DNA of 64,000 nt, taken from the NCBI GenBank assembly GCA_022702545.1, contig JAHRBC010000003.1:744001-808000 (forward strand). Reading direction: 5' to 3'. Every line of letters begins with the position of its first letter. Position 1 is the stretch's first letter. Source of the DNA: Phycomyces nitens. Taxonomy: Eukaryota; Mucoromycota; Mucoromycetes; Mucorales; Phycomycetaceae. Below are positions 22,833-34,857 of the stretch, one piece after another. Below the pieces are notes generated by a model. That model did no database searches, was not told where the DNA came from, and saw nothing but the letters and a program-made list of their open reading frames with translations. The position numbers and the translations under genes are program-made.

Positions 22833-24250
22833 ATGTTTTCTCAATCTAATCGAACTCGCGATAACATGAATACCGAATTTAAGAAAAACTTTGCCATTGG
22901 CAGACAATTTCAATCGAAAAAGCTTACCAAAACTGTCAAAAGCTTTGCAAATAAATACTACGTCTTTTCTATTAAAAGCTCGAGTATTAAACAAGGCAAA
23001 TTTGCTTATATTTGCAAGCACAGAGGATTAAAATATGAATTGAAAAAGGATTCTGCTGACATTGAGAAGCAAGAAGCAATTGAAGGTGCCGAGACTGTAA
23101 AGAAAGAAGTGAGACGGAGCACCCAGAAGTTTGATTGTCCTGCTTTTTTCAACTTGTTTGATTCCGGCATAACTAGAAGCAACATGGGACACGATCATCC
23201 CATCTCACAGGACAACACTACCTATGCAGTCAATCGTAAGCATCCACCTAAGATTATGGAACGAATCTACACGTTGCTGGCTAGTGAGCATAAAGACCCA
23301 GGTACAAGTGTTATGAACGTAAGTATTTATATCAACACTTGGATTCTAGAGGAGTTGCGAGAGGCCGTTTGGCGTACAAATGAATTCACTTTTCCATCAG
23401 TATTTTTACTGACAACGAATAAGCTTTGCGCAATGCAATTGATGCAGTTTTCCCTTAAAGTCAACAACTGTTCTGTTCCTGGCATTTGTAGAATACTATG
23501 ATTACGAAGCTTCCGATTAGAACAATTGATTCAACTGAATAGAGCCTTCGTCGCACTCAAGCTGAATTGGACTTCAAGGCGATTATGTCCAGCTTTGACG
23601 AAGTAAGCTATAAGGAAGCACTTGGCAGCTTTGAACAGATGATTACTACCCATGGCGACTTCGAGAACAATAGAAGTTTGGAACTGCGTTACTTGACGGA
23701 TGTGCAAGTTATAGTTTTGTTAAAGGCTTTTGTCAATCATAATCTTGTATTAGTTTGCTCCAGGATGATGAGGTTAAACACTTGGTGGGCATGTATGCCA
23801 ACAATCACCATCACATGGGAAATCGAACTTCTGGAAGAACAGAGAGCTTCCATTCAGGTCTGAAAAAAGCTTTGGGTAACCAGTTTGCTTCCAAGCTCAC
23901 ACTTACTGTTAAGCGAATGAATACATAATATGAGCAAAAGGTAAATGGTTAATCCCATAAAACCCACCATCCATATATTAACTTTTTTTAAAGAGAGAAA
24001 ATTGCTACAGAAAGCTAAATGCCGAGAGGATCAGCATCGATTCAGTTCTATTTGACAAAGAAAAAGAGTTTAGATTTAAAACTCTTGCTTTTAAGGTTGT
24101 CAGATTTGCAATGGACAAGATCAGGACCAACACAATCACCAGCCTTCAATCTGATTTGTTTCAAGAGGTGTCAATTGCAAGTGCTGGGACCGCATTAGAT
24201 CCAAGCTGCCAAGCTGCCATGCTAAACATGTCATCTATATGTTCTGACTG
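22833..24250 (+). pseudogene. Internally deleted MULE-type transposase relic
   Basis: The first frame (22833-23501) begins with a FAR1-like N-terminal region: FANKYYVFSIKSSSIKQGKF, then FDCPAFFNLFDSGIT and MGHDHPIS. It continues to KIMERIYTLLASEHKDPGTS. After that the sequence jumps to ELREAVWRTNEFTFPSVFLL, resembling a later part of the transposase. A second block (23540-23935) contains the C-terminal landmark GNRTSGRTESFHSGLKKALG in a shifted frame. A third (24000-24240) is RKLLQKAKCREDQHRFSS. The order matches Mutator-like transposases of early-diverging fungi, but the central DDE catalytic region is missing and several frames are broken. It is therefore inactive. Terminal inverted repeats were not found with certainty. 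Confidence 0.65.
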
Positions 24251-24259
24251 ATAATACTT

Positions 24260-25283
24260 TACATAGACTTTGAAGAGAGAGAGAATGTCCCTCTCAGCTG
24301 TGTTGTTGAGCCTGGTCTAGAGAACAAAGAAAACTTGGATAAGTGCTAAGAATATAGAGGCTTATAGGGGTACATTTATACAGGTAAGTATATTATCAGA
24401 GTATCTTTGGAAGAAAGCAAAGCTCCAATTTATGATAAAGAGGGACCTTGTTTTTTCTTGGAAATAAAGTCCAAATAAACCTGATTACCACAACTTTCAT
24501 GAAACTTGGCCATTATATATGCTTTATTAAAGGCCTAATTTTAATGGCCCATAAATCATATTACATACTTTTATTTGCGCTTTTATGAATGTCTCCAAAG
24601 TGCCCATAAAGAACTCTTTAAATTGATTTGTTATGTGCTTATCTTATTTTTACATAAATAATAGAATCTGCAAAGAATTCTACACCCACTTCTATCCTGG
24701 TTTCTGAGCCAACTTTTTCTGTTCAGAATGATGATAATGACTATTCTTGTAGTAAGAAAAGAGAATTTTTTATTAGATAAATGCTAAACCTATTATGATC
24801 TCTTTGTGGCGGGAGTGTATTAAGGAAGTGTATAAAGAACTAATTACAATACTCACAAAAAGCCTACGTCAGACTTTTTTTTCGATTTTTTGACAGGCGG
24901 AGCGAAATAAGGGAGTGTATGAAGAATCTCTATTTTTTATAATTATTTTCTCATTTACTCGATTTCAAAATCGTAATCAATAATCTGATTCATCGATTCC
25001 ATTTTGCTTGATTGAGATCAAAATGAAACTTCTAGTAATTTAAATAAAAAAAAAGGTACCACATTCTCAAAGATCAATGGCTATTGTTAAAACCTGATAA
25101 ACTACAATCAACCTTAGGAATGCCACATTGATATAAGAGTCTGATTTAAATTTACAAATACTTGGTATCAAAAAACAATTTCTTTAATATTTGTATTAAT
25201 TCTTGTTTTTCTTTTTTTTTGCAAACTTTTAGATCATGTCATTTCGAATGACAACAAAAAAAAACATTAATAAGCAAAATATC
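24260..25283. other. Repeat-derived intergenic DNA
   Basis: There is no gene here. Near 24.83-24.93 kb the motif GGGAGTGTAT followed by AAGAA occurs twice, about 90 bp apart. The DNA between contains TACGTCAGAC and a T-rich tract followed by GACAGGCGGAGCGAAATA, a GC-rich island in AT-rich DNA. It may be a decayed transposon end, possibly of the MULE just upstream. Confidence 0.4.
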
Positions 25284-25355
25284 GACGACAACGGGACTCG
25301 AACCCGCAATCTTCGGCTCCGGAGGCCGATGTGTTGACCATTTCACCATGTCGTC
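25284..25355 (-). tRNA. tRNA-Arg (anticodon CCG)
   Basis: The 72-nt minus-strand sequence folds as a complete cloverleaf. The acceptor stem GACGACA/TGTCGTC is a perfect 7 bp. The D stem is GTG/CAC. The anticodon stem TCGGC/GCCGA carries the loop CTCCGGA, giving anticodon CCG (codon CGG). The T arm is GCGGG-TTCGAGT-CCCGT, with the standard TTCGA loop, one of the two internal promoter boxes. A run of T (A8-9 on the plus strand, about 25256-25264) lies about 20 nt downstream as a Pol III terminator. No intron and no encoded CCA are present. Confidence 0.95.
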
Positions 25356-26390
25356 GCTTCAAGTGACTAAAAAAAAAGAAGTAATTGAAAAAATTGGTTA
25401 ATTCACTAATAAATACCTACATTTCCGACCTAAACTTTAGGTATATTTTGATATTATCCAATAATATTGTCTGTAGAAATGTATATATACTATAGTTTAA
25501 TAATTGTTTAGACTATATATTTTATTATTATTTTAAATATTTTATATTATAAAGTTAATAAAAGTATTACTTTCAATAAGAACTGTAAAGAATATAATAT
25601 ATATAACATTTAAAAATATTATTTATTTTTTATATCATAAATTATAACAAATGAAGTCTATAACTAAACTACATCAGAAATTCAGCAATAACTAAAGTCA
25701 ATAATAGAACCAAATAATTTGAATTTGTAAAGGGGATCTCTCTTTAGAGTTCTGATACTTGCTAAAAGCTATTCCTAATCTTAATATTGTCAACACCTAG
25801 TTACTTGTTTTCTATTCTTTATGTCTCCTTCTTTTTTTTTTCTATATAGTTATTTCACCTGTATTATTAACAACTATATGTTTTATGTTACTTTCTTAAA
25901 AGCCGTTTTTCTCCACTTGATGTTTTTTCATGCTCTCTTTGCCTTCTCGCTAAATACTCTCTCTGTCATGCTGTGTTGATCACTATTACTTTTTTCTTTC
26001 ATTTTTACACTTTATTTATTTTCTCCTAGTATACTTTTGGTACTATGTCCTTCCCATTTATGAACAATATTTGAAAGGATATCTTTTATAAGCTCACTAG
26101 TATATAATAAATATAAATATAGCTTTACAAGATACTCAATTTTTAATAAATGCATTTATTTTCTATTCTAAAAAAAACATTTATATTTACAACTGCATTT
26201 TAGAAATGGTTTACCAAGCAAAAATAAATAAATTCAATTACAAGATTAAACAAACTGTCTATTGAGCTGACAGATGGTAGAATAATGAGCAGCTAAGAAT
26301 AATATGCATATAAAATCCAGAGACCCACATTTGGTGTTCTTGAGCAAATGTATTAGTATATATAGAGCAAATAAAGGCGAGAAAAGATGG
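25356..26390. other. AT-rich intergenic DNA
   Basis: This is strongly AT-rich sequence between the tRNA and the LINE relic. No open frame has a coding character, and no repeat units were recognised. Confidence 0.5.
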
Positions 26391-28430
26391 CTACAGAATA
26401 ACAGAGTGGGGGAGGGGAAAGATGTTCTTTTTTATGTATTTGGTGTATCTCAATTGTTCACTCGTGATACCTAGCTGAAGGCTCCCCGTGCTCTCGCCAG
26501 TGTTTCCTGAATCGCAGAGCTGGCGTTTCCACGACTTTGAGTCGGAAGGCTTTAATTGCTCTTTTACAAAAGAGACCCGAAAGTTTTGGGAAGGGTCGGG
26601 TTCTAAATTTACAAAGAAAACTACATTGGTATTTATAAAGGTGGGCGACAATTTGTGTAGTGTTGTGAGCAGGTCTCCAGGTGAAGACGCAGATAAGGTA
26701 TTTAAACTTTCCTTTCCAGAGATCTTACTGTTCTTGTACCATGTGAGAGGAGAAGAGATTAGAGATAAAAGAGTGAGCATGTCAGTCAAGAGTGTAGTAG
26801 AAGGCAAAGTTCTGGACAAGGCAAGGATGAGGATGTAAAAGACTTTTTCTAGGAGGTTTGCGATCAGGGAATCAGAGAGAGACAGAGACGAGTTGATGGT
26901 AAGACCACTGTGAGTGAATGTAATTGACAGCAAACACGAATCCAGATGAAAACATATCTTTAGAGACATACACCTAGTCAATAATAAACGAGGACATACC
27001 GCAAGGAAAGATTGGAATAGTAATGTAGTCGACAAGATGGTCAGACATAGACTGAAGCCATGGGCAAGGGCATTGTCGAGGTGAGGATAAATAAATACAG
27101 TAGGTATAGTTAAAGTCACCGAGCAGTATGAATCGAGGCGGGTGAGGAAGTGAAAGAATATAGTTACTTATAAGAAAATTAAGAAAGACATAAAGAGGAG
27201 TATAGGAGAGAGGCGCATAGACAACACAGACTCAAAATTGGTTGATTTGGTTGTCAATATGGGATGCTAAGACTATAATACGGCGACCACAAATAGAGAA
27301 AAGAGGATAAGTAAGAATTATGAAATGCGATAGGCAGACGAGACCACAGGTTAGAGACTATAAAGAATATGTTGATTGGAATTGGATATCAAATGTCCAT
27401 CAAAAAGCTATATATTTGGCATGTGTCTCTTGTAGAGCAAAGAGGTCAATGGATTGGGAGTGTGGATGGCGTACAAAATATGATCAGAACAAAGGGTTAT
27501 AAGGTTTGGCCAGTTAATAATAGTAATTTTAAACATATTTAATTAAATTGAAGAGGGCTATCCATAGGCGTCTGTTAATCACCCATATAGTCATCCGACA
27601 AAGAGTTGAAGTAGTCTATAACATCTTCCTCTTCCTCTTCCAAGTATCTCCAGGGCTGTAAGTATGCTATTGTTGTTGGGAGAAGGCTTGGTCAGTGGTG
27701 AATATTCTTTGAGGTACACAAGCCAAATCCGAGAAGATCTGATGGAGGATATTAGCTGCCATTATAAGTAGATCCATATGGCTTGAGGGACCCATGGAGG
27801 CAGTGATTTTGCACAGACGCTTGGAGTCAGTCATGTCTCTTGTGCAACAGTGATCCAGATGGCCGGTTTGGCCACAGTTGAAGCAGGAGCTGGTTTATTG
27901 GGGTTCCTTTATGCATTTATCCACATCGTGTCCCACTTATTTACAGAAAGAGCAATGAGATCCCATACGTGCCCATGTGGCGAATGAGGTAGTATATTCA
28001 TCATATCTAACTAGATAATGCATGTTGCTCAGGGGTTTGTCGGGATTCGGTGATCGGACCAAGTAAATGGTGCCTGTGCCATCCAGATAAACGCAGTACA
28101 AATTCAAAGTGATTTTGCATACATTACCATATTTGGAAAGGTATTGAGTGATGTTGGCAGCGAGTTTATCAAAATTAGAGAAGCCGTGAATAGATTAATT
28201 GAGACACGCTCTAACGTAAGATCTTATGGGAAAGTTAGTTTGGCCATTGAAAGTGATTTACGATCTGCAAGCACGTTCGCAGGCAACTTGGTCAATCAGG
28301 TGGAATTCAAGAACAGTGATGGAGCTATGGTAAGGATAGGTAGGGCAACGGCCAATTCTAAGAAGAAAGAAATCATAAAGAGCCTTCATTTCAGGTACCA
28401 CCATGGTTTCTGGGAGCAAGTCTGATGTGG
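26391..28430 (-). mobile_element. Decayed LINE (non-LTR) retrotransposon: ORF1 zinc knuckle and endonuclease domain
   Basis: Reading the minus strand from 28.43 kb, an ORF1-like segment appears (GTGTIYLVRSPNPDKPLS, RYDEYTTSFATWARMGSH). It is followed by a CCHC knuckle CFNCGQTGHLDHCC (about 27850-27895). Next comes an apurinic-type endonuclease, recognised by LFALQETHA (about 27440), then VCVVYAPLSYTPLY and RFILLGDFNYTY (about 27080-27240), followed by MSDHLVDYITI. The final endonuclease box reads SFIID-stop-VYVSKDM, so a TAG interrupts it. Stops and frame changes occur throughout, and no reverse transcriptase was found downstream. The 5' part of a LINE is present and dead. Plus-strand open frames in this interval are antisense to it. 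Confidence 0.75.
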
Positions 28431-28439
28431 TGAGCCAGG

Positions 28440-29253
28440 TGGTAGTAGTTCCCTCGGTAAGGAGGGATGTTCAATAGCACAAAGAGCCATAGGAATATAC
28501 CTTTTTGTTATTTTATTCCTATAATTACCTGTACTGCCAAAAAGCTTTATAATCTTCTTAAAAATTATACAAGGGCGGCAATATATAGTATAGATGTCTT
28601 GTTTATTAAACAAGAGTTGCATTCAGTATTTTTTATTATTATTAATTAGTGATAGAGTATATATACTTGGAAACAATATTCTGGACACATACACACATGC
28701 TTGTATTTATCAATATACTTGTTACATTGGTAGGGATGGAAACGACGTAAAATTTTATGGCGTCCAGGTATCTTAACCTCTTATAAAGTGCCTATTACAC
28801 ACTATGTTTGTTAATGATAGACACCGATTATTTTCTTCTTGTATGCCTTGGTGAAATTAGAGATTTTATCTAGATTTTGACTACTTTGACCCCTTTTAAA
28901 CCACCAACTCTTGATATATCAAATGGGACTATAGAATACCAAACCCTGCCAACCGGAATTAATATGTAGTGCAAGGAACTAAAGGTGGATCATAAAGTGA
29001 TTCAGATTTGCTTCATCAACCCCTACAAAGAATTGCATGAACAGTGTAGCATTTTTGCTTGTTTAAGGTTATGCCAAATGCAGCAATGATCGCCCTGAAT
29101 TAAATTGATCTCCTCATTTGTACTTTTTTCTTTCTTTCTTTTTTGTTCAACACGAAATGCGCCTCTTAGTTTTATTTTTATTAATTGTCCTTTTTACACC
29201 AGGTACCAGGTACCAGGTACACAGTAACAATGGGAAACACTTGCTTTAAATAT
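28440..29253. other. Intergenic DNA with a short tandem GGTACCA repeat
   Basis: No gene is supported. A triplicated GGTACCA-type unit (about 29201-29220) lies about 35 bp downstream of the RPL28 stop codon, within its likely 3' untranslated region. The rest is AT-rich and may include remnants of the LINE's upstream end. Confidence 0.5.
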
Positions 29254-29852
29254 TTAAGCAAGCTTGGCGGCGGCCTTCTGGGCACGGATACCCTTGACAG
29301 CCTTCTTGGCAGCAGCCTTCTTGGGCTTCTGGGCGGAGATGACGGCAGAAGCACGGGCGAGGGCAGCCTACAGAGATTTAATAGATGAATATTTCGGTCA
29401 ATTTCATCTCTCAGAGTTCAATTTCTTGCTAATTAAATATTCATGTTATTAACGTACAGCACGGAGGTCGGGTCTGTACTGGGAGCGAGCAATCAAGTTG
29501 GCAACAGACTTGGCGGTCTGGCGACGGGACTTGTTGATGACGGTAGTGTTGGCAACCTTGGCGGGGAACTGACCCTTCTTGGCCTTGGTCAAAGTGACAC
29601 GGACACCACGAGCGGCAGGGGTAATGGCAACGGACTATAATTGTTCATGAAAAAAAAATATTTGTATAAATACAAACACAAATTGAAATGATTTTTTTTC
29701 CTGCTTCGTACCTTGGGGTTAGCAAGACCAGAGTACTTGAAGGTGTTCAAGTTCAAGAGGTTGTTACGCTCAGAAGAGAACTGGACGCCGGAGCGCTTGA
29801 CGATGTAAGAACTGTTGTTCTTGATCAATTCCCAAACCAAATCGGCGCTCAT
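29254..29852 (-). CDS. RPL28: 60S ribosomal protein L28 (eL28)
   Basis: Large-subunit ribosomal protein. Three exons: 29712-29852, 29458-29634 and 29254-29367, each in phase 0, giving 143 residues, the usual eL28 length. The N-terminus MSADLVWELIKNNSSYIVKR and the motif KYSGLANPK are diagnostic of eL28. The middle is basic (RGVRVTLTKAKKGQFPAKV) and the C-terminus is an Ala/Lys-rich tail (KKAAAKKAVKG...AAAKLA). Codon use is strongly biased to C-ending codons, as expected of a highly expressed gene and unlike its neighbours. The start is the only Met upstream of the domain. Confidence 0.95.
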
Positions 29853-30193
29853 GTTCTATTCATTGAAAAAGGTAGAAACTTTTTAGAAATTCTGTTTGGA
29901 AAGTGTCCCATTTTTCGGGTTTCTCGTAATTTGGTCTAAAGAAGTCCTTGACTTACGAATATATTAAACGTTTAAGAAACGAAAGAGGAAGAGGCCTATA
30001 TTTGGGTTCACACAGACAAATAAAAATTATTTTTTTTTCAGCTTCCTACGGCTGTCTGAGTGGAAAAAGAAGAAGAATAGGAACGCTGATTGGAGGGTAG
30101 GTTTTGGTGGCTTTGCTCTTCACTTTAGAAGTTATTGATCATAAAGAGGTGTTTATTATTGCTATTTTATAATTTGTTTATTTGTTAATAGAT
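29853..30193. other. Intergenic, RPL28 promoter/leader and PAN3 downstream region
   Basis: Contains the upstream region of RPL28 (minus), with T-rich tracts on the transcribed strand, and the 3' flank of PAN3. No coding signal is seen. A leader intron for RPL28 is possible but not demonstrable. Confidence 0.45.
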
Positions 30194-33141
30194 TTATTTG
30201 CGGCCAGAAGTCAGATCATTAAAGGCATTGATAATACAATTTTTAACCTCTTTGTAACTGACTACGAGACAAGACTGTTCATCTCGAGACATTAACATAA
30301 TTTTCTCGTCAACACCGGCGTCCAGCTAGATATAGATAAACCAATTAGACCAAGTACTTTTTTGTTTGTACATATCAACCTAGTATATATTTACCTTGTT
30401 GAGACATGTAATGACATGTACCATATCAACCACAGGTGTTCCCTTTGCATCAACCTGGTGAAAGACATAATCTCGGAAGAGTTTAATGATATATCGATCT
30501 CCAGTCTCTGACCAGCTCGGATCCATATCAAATCTAGGGTTCCATAAATTCAACATTGCTTTTTCTTTTAATTGTCCCTTGATCCCATTACTTACACTGG
30601 TCTCTCATTAATAAATGCCATCTTGGACATTATGCGTACCAACCGCGCATTCTCCAATTCTCTGCTCAACTCATTCTCCAGAGTATCATTATAGCTATTG
30701 TCGGATTAGCACATGAATACAGTATGCCAATGAACTTACGAGTGATTTCCATTGATTTCTTGGAGAATATAGGGTCCAATTAATGAAACTACTTCATCAA
30801 TTGTCTTTGTTGGCATTGGTTTACTGAGAAGATACAAAATAGTGTTCTTTAGATCGGGTGAATAGAAGCGACTGATGTATTCAAACGATTGAGACAGATT
30901 TTGGATCGAATGTGTCGAGTTACAAGCCAAGGCAACAATCAGCTTTCCAAACGCAAGTAAATCCTCTTGCTATAATAAGCCAAGTACTTTATCAACACCT
31001 TGTCCTCAATACATATATGAATATATGAATATACCTGATGCCGTGACAGAGATTGTCCACCATCAAATTGCAATACGTCTGCTATAGACACACAACTCAA
31101 CCGAATTCTTTATAGCACATAGTTAGAATACTGGACATTTATTATTATTATCATTATTAAGAAACCTTACCTATTCCTTCCTGTAACAAGGATCTTTGTG
31201 GGATCCAGAACACGCGCTGCCAACCCAAGGGAATGGATTGATTTTAATGCCGAGGCAATTTGAGTAATGTAACTCCACAAAGTGCTCTCAGGCACATGCG
31301 GAGAGGACTTGGTTTTAATCTGAGGCTGTCTCTGAAAGTTTGACTGTGTTTGGGAGGATAGGTGGACGTGCTGAAGTGTCTCTGAGCATGGATGGTAATC
31401 ATATACAAACACCAGTGCTAAATAGTCCGTGTTAATTACACCCGGGATCCACAATAGCAATACTCACAAGAATCATCAAATGCAGAGGTAGCAAATGCCT
31501 CTCTAATGGCAACCACATTGCAGTGTCTGATCCGCTTCCAGTTCTCTACCATTGACATGGCCAATTCATTTGCCAGTCTGAAATCTATATAGGACACCAT
31601 TAAAACTAGGGGGTTTTTTTGCCACAATCATGATATATACTTCTTACCTGCTATTCTCACCAATACATAGCTTCGACCATCAACACTACATACTGCTTTG
31701 TACACCCATGATGCGTGCCCAAAGAACTTTCCACCATTGGCCGACATATCATCCAAAAGAGACAGCGAATGGTAAATGTGGACTTCTTGAGGAAGGCTCT
31801 GGTCGTGTGCTATTTTGAATTTCGTATCAGATCCCGGCTATTATCCAATCCTATCCAATCCTATTCTACAGAAACCAAAAACCCTTACATGATCCAATCG
31901 TCAAGACCTTTTCATTCCTTTCAGTCAATTGTTCCCGGAGATCGTCTGGCATAAAAAGAGATTTAATGGTCTTTTGATTAGGTGCCAGCTTTGGCATGCG
32001 CGTGGGTGGGGCCGAGTATAGGTGATATTGTAACTATCAACACAGTGCTTTAGTGCCTGTCCTGGTAGCCTAGAACTTACGGGCTGGCGCTGATAGACTG
32101 CTGAATTCATATAGTAGTATTGGTCTGTTTGTTCAGGCTGCATCATGGCCATACTGGACAGCATTTGAGAAGGCGTCTGAGGAAGGGCTTGTGTGACTGG
32201 AGACTAGATGATGGATATATGAGCAATTTGTATGGTATTATTGGACATGCCTACATCGTTTGCCAATGAAAAATTAGAGAATTCGCGGGTTAATGAAGGC
32301 ATGGGATGGTTGTATTCTTGGTCTGATAGAGACGACTGATCCACCCTAAGCCAATTGTGTGAGTATTCTCTTGCGCTGTTTCTCATATTCCATTGACCCT
32401 TACTCTATATCTTCGCTGGGTGCAGGTTCAGCTAAACAAGAGTGTAAAAGGTCAACATAATCAAACCTCTGGATTATGGATCTATGTTTACCTGTGGTTG
32501 AGACTGGAGGAAGTGGAGCTTCTATAGACAAAAGAAGAATAAACGACCGCACATGGACAATCCTCCAACTGTCGCCGTATTACCCAGTGAAAATTTAGGG
32601 ACAAAGACGGGAGCGTTCACGCTGTCTGCCGAGACTGTAGAGACCATCGTGGCTGGCCGATTAGCTGGAGATTGGACACGTAGATTTGGCTTGCTTATAA
32701 AGTATAAAAGATTGGTATTTGCTGGACAGGTTAGGCCATAATAACTTGGACTTACCTTTCGGGAATATCCTGAGGGGGCTTATTCTAAAGACACATATTA
32801 GATATCCTGCTTTGGCATTGTCAGAATTGGCTTACACACCCCATCGTGGTTGAACTCACAGCCCTTGTCTTCGTATTTACAAAAGCCATGGATTATCACA
32901 TTTCTACATTGTCTCTTGGCCACATTACTGCCTAGACAAAGACAAGAATAGAAATTTGATGGAATCAAGAAAATCAAACCAATTAACAACATGTTGCAAT
33001 GCCTGGTATACAATAGATACCTTTGAGAGGTTTCGAGACAGGTTTTGGCGTAGGTGAATTAGGGCCATCTGAAGGTGCTACGATTGGAATCGCTGCAGGA
33101 GAATGAGAAGGCACGACGATTTGCCCAAGTGATTTTTGCAT
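30194..33141 (-). CDS. PAN3: PAN2-PAN3 deadenylation complex subunit PAN3
   Basis: PAN3 dimerises and brings the PAN2 nuclease to poly(A)-binding protein on mRNA. The gene has many short exons. The first ones are 33021-33141, 32840-32931 and 32756-32784. The N-terminus has a CCCH zinc finger ([21 protein letters not shown]). Then comes a PAM2-like PABP-binding motif ([11 protein letters not shown]), a Gln/Tyr-rich linker, and [20 protein letters not shown]. The pseudokinase follows: [60 protein letters not shown] and [20 protein letters not shown]. It lacks an HRD motif, as the family does. The C-terminal coiled coil and knob follow ([37 protein letters not shown]), ending [15 protein letters not shown]. 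Internal splice sites of the linker (32.1-32.7 kb) are the least certain. Confidence 0.9.
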
Positions 33142-34857
33142 TCCAACTAAAAAAAATACAAATGCGTATATATATATATATATTATATTGTATATATATA
33201 TATATTGAAAGCAAAAGAGAAAGGGAAAGAGAGGGAGGAAGGGGTCAGAGAGCTAAAGAGCTTAACGAGTCACTTGGTTATCAGTCATTTTGCAGTGCAA
33301 AAATAATAATATGGCTTCTGGTTGAATTTCGGACGTTTTTTTTTATTATTTGTTTTTTAATTTGCTTTTTGGACGAATCAAAATCAACTTTTGTTCCGTT
33401 TTTTATTTTTACTTTTAAAATAAATAACAAAGCAAAATATATATATATATAAAGTGAAATGCAGGCAAGAAGATTGGAGTTTCCAGGATTAGCTTTGCTC
33501 CTTGAAAATCACTGCCAATAATGGAACGTGTGTATTGAGGCAACTGGCAAACGCCTTTTTTGATACTAAAGACCCTGGAGTGCCTCAATATACAAGCAAA
33601 GGCACGCGTAGCCTCTGGACCAACTTGGATACCATTCTACTCTTTTTCAAGACTTGTTTTAAAATAATAATAATAATTAAGCATGTGTATACACCAAGGG
33701 ATTTTTTTTACAATCGACTGATAATGAATGTCATGTATAGATGGTTCCATAGCCATATATCTTTTTATTACTTTGACGATTTTACCTCTATATTCAAAAA
33801 CTCCCAATAAAAAGAATAGAAGGTTGGCAAGTAAATTATCCAAAGACTGATTCTGTGCCTATTATTTTCGTGTATTCTATTTGAATATAGAGAGTTTGAC
33901 CCCATTACATCTCCATGTCTAGATTTTACTCTAAAGCAGTTTTCTTGTGGCTGCAAGGGAGATTTATTAGCTATAAATGCATTTTTTTTGACAAAGTCCA
34001 ATCATAGTCACCAATGGCCAATACATTTTCGCATAAAAGTATATATATATAAGTTTAGTTTTCCTAAGATTTTATTGGACAAAATAAACTATAATTTGTT
34101 ACCATAGCGACCAATTGAATATGTCTATTTAAATGCCTATTGACCTGCAAATGAAAAAAAGATACAAGAATTCGGTTCTTTAAAACCCCAAAACTAGTAA
34201 TGAGAGCCATGAAAGGGTGAATGGTAAACAGAAAAAGAAAAAAAGAGAACCATAAATCGTCTAGAGAATAATACGTGCTCAATTCCTCGCAAGTCACTCA
34301 AAGAATAACTAAATACCTGCTTTGGGCTACCAGTATATAATAACAAAGTATATTTTTTATATATATTTAATAATAAAGTGCTGCAGATGATAATGTCTAG
34401 GGAAATACAGAGATTATCTCTGTACTTCTTTATTAGCAAACAATAAACACTGCAAGGGTTGTAGTGCTTGCCAAACATATTATACACCATTAATTTATGG
34501 CATGTGTTTTTTAAGAGTGTCTTACGATACTTTAGAAAGAAGGAACATCGTCCGTGATCTTGATATAAAGAGCAACTTGGTCTCGACGGAAGACTTCCTT
34601 AATAGGCCATCAACTGGCTCCGTTGATGGTTGTACAATCTATCATTATTATTATTTATTTATTTATTTTCCCTCAAACCCATCCCAATTTGCCTTATTTT
34701 TATTTTATTTATTTATTTATTTTAACTTTGTGTGTGAATATGACAGTTTTTATTTTATTTTTGATTTTCCTTTAATTTTAACACAACCGTCCCTCGGGCT
34801 TACCGACTAAACGCTTCTGTAAAGTTTTCTTCTTATTTATTGCACTAATTAATTGGC
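33142..34857. other. Intergenic AT-rich DNA with microsatellites
   Basis: It lies between the divergent PAN3 and PAK-like genes. It contains (TA)n tracts at about 33166-33205, a purine-rich GA tract at 33210-33250, further TA runs at about 33440 and 34045, and TTTA repeats near 34650-34720. No coding frame is supported; both promoters must lie here. Confidence 0.55.

Noticed and set aside
26488..26838. Plus-strand open frame over the LINE relic
   Set aside because: Antisense shadow of the relic's remaining frame.
28144..28425. Plus-strand open frame of 93 codons
   Set aside because: Antisense to the ORF1 part of the LINE relic, whose minus-strand reading has zinc-knuckle homology.
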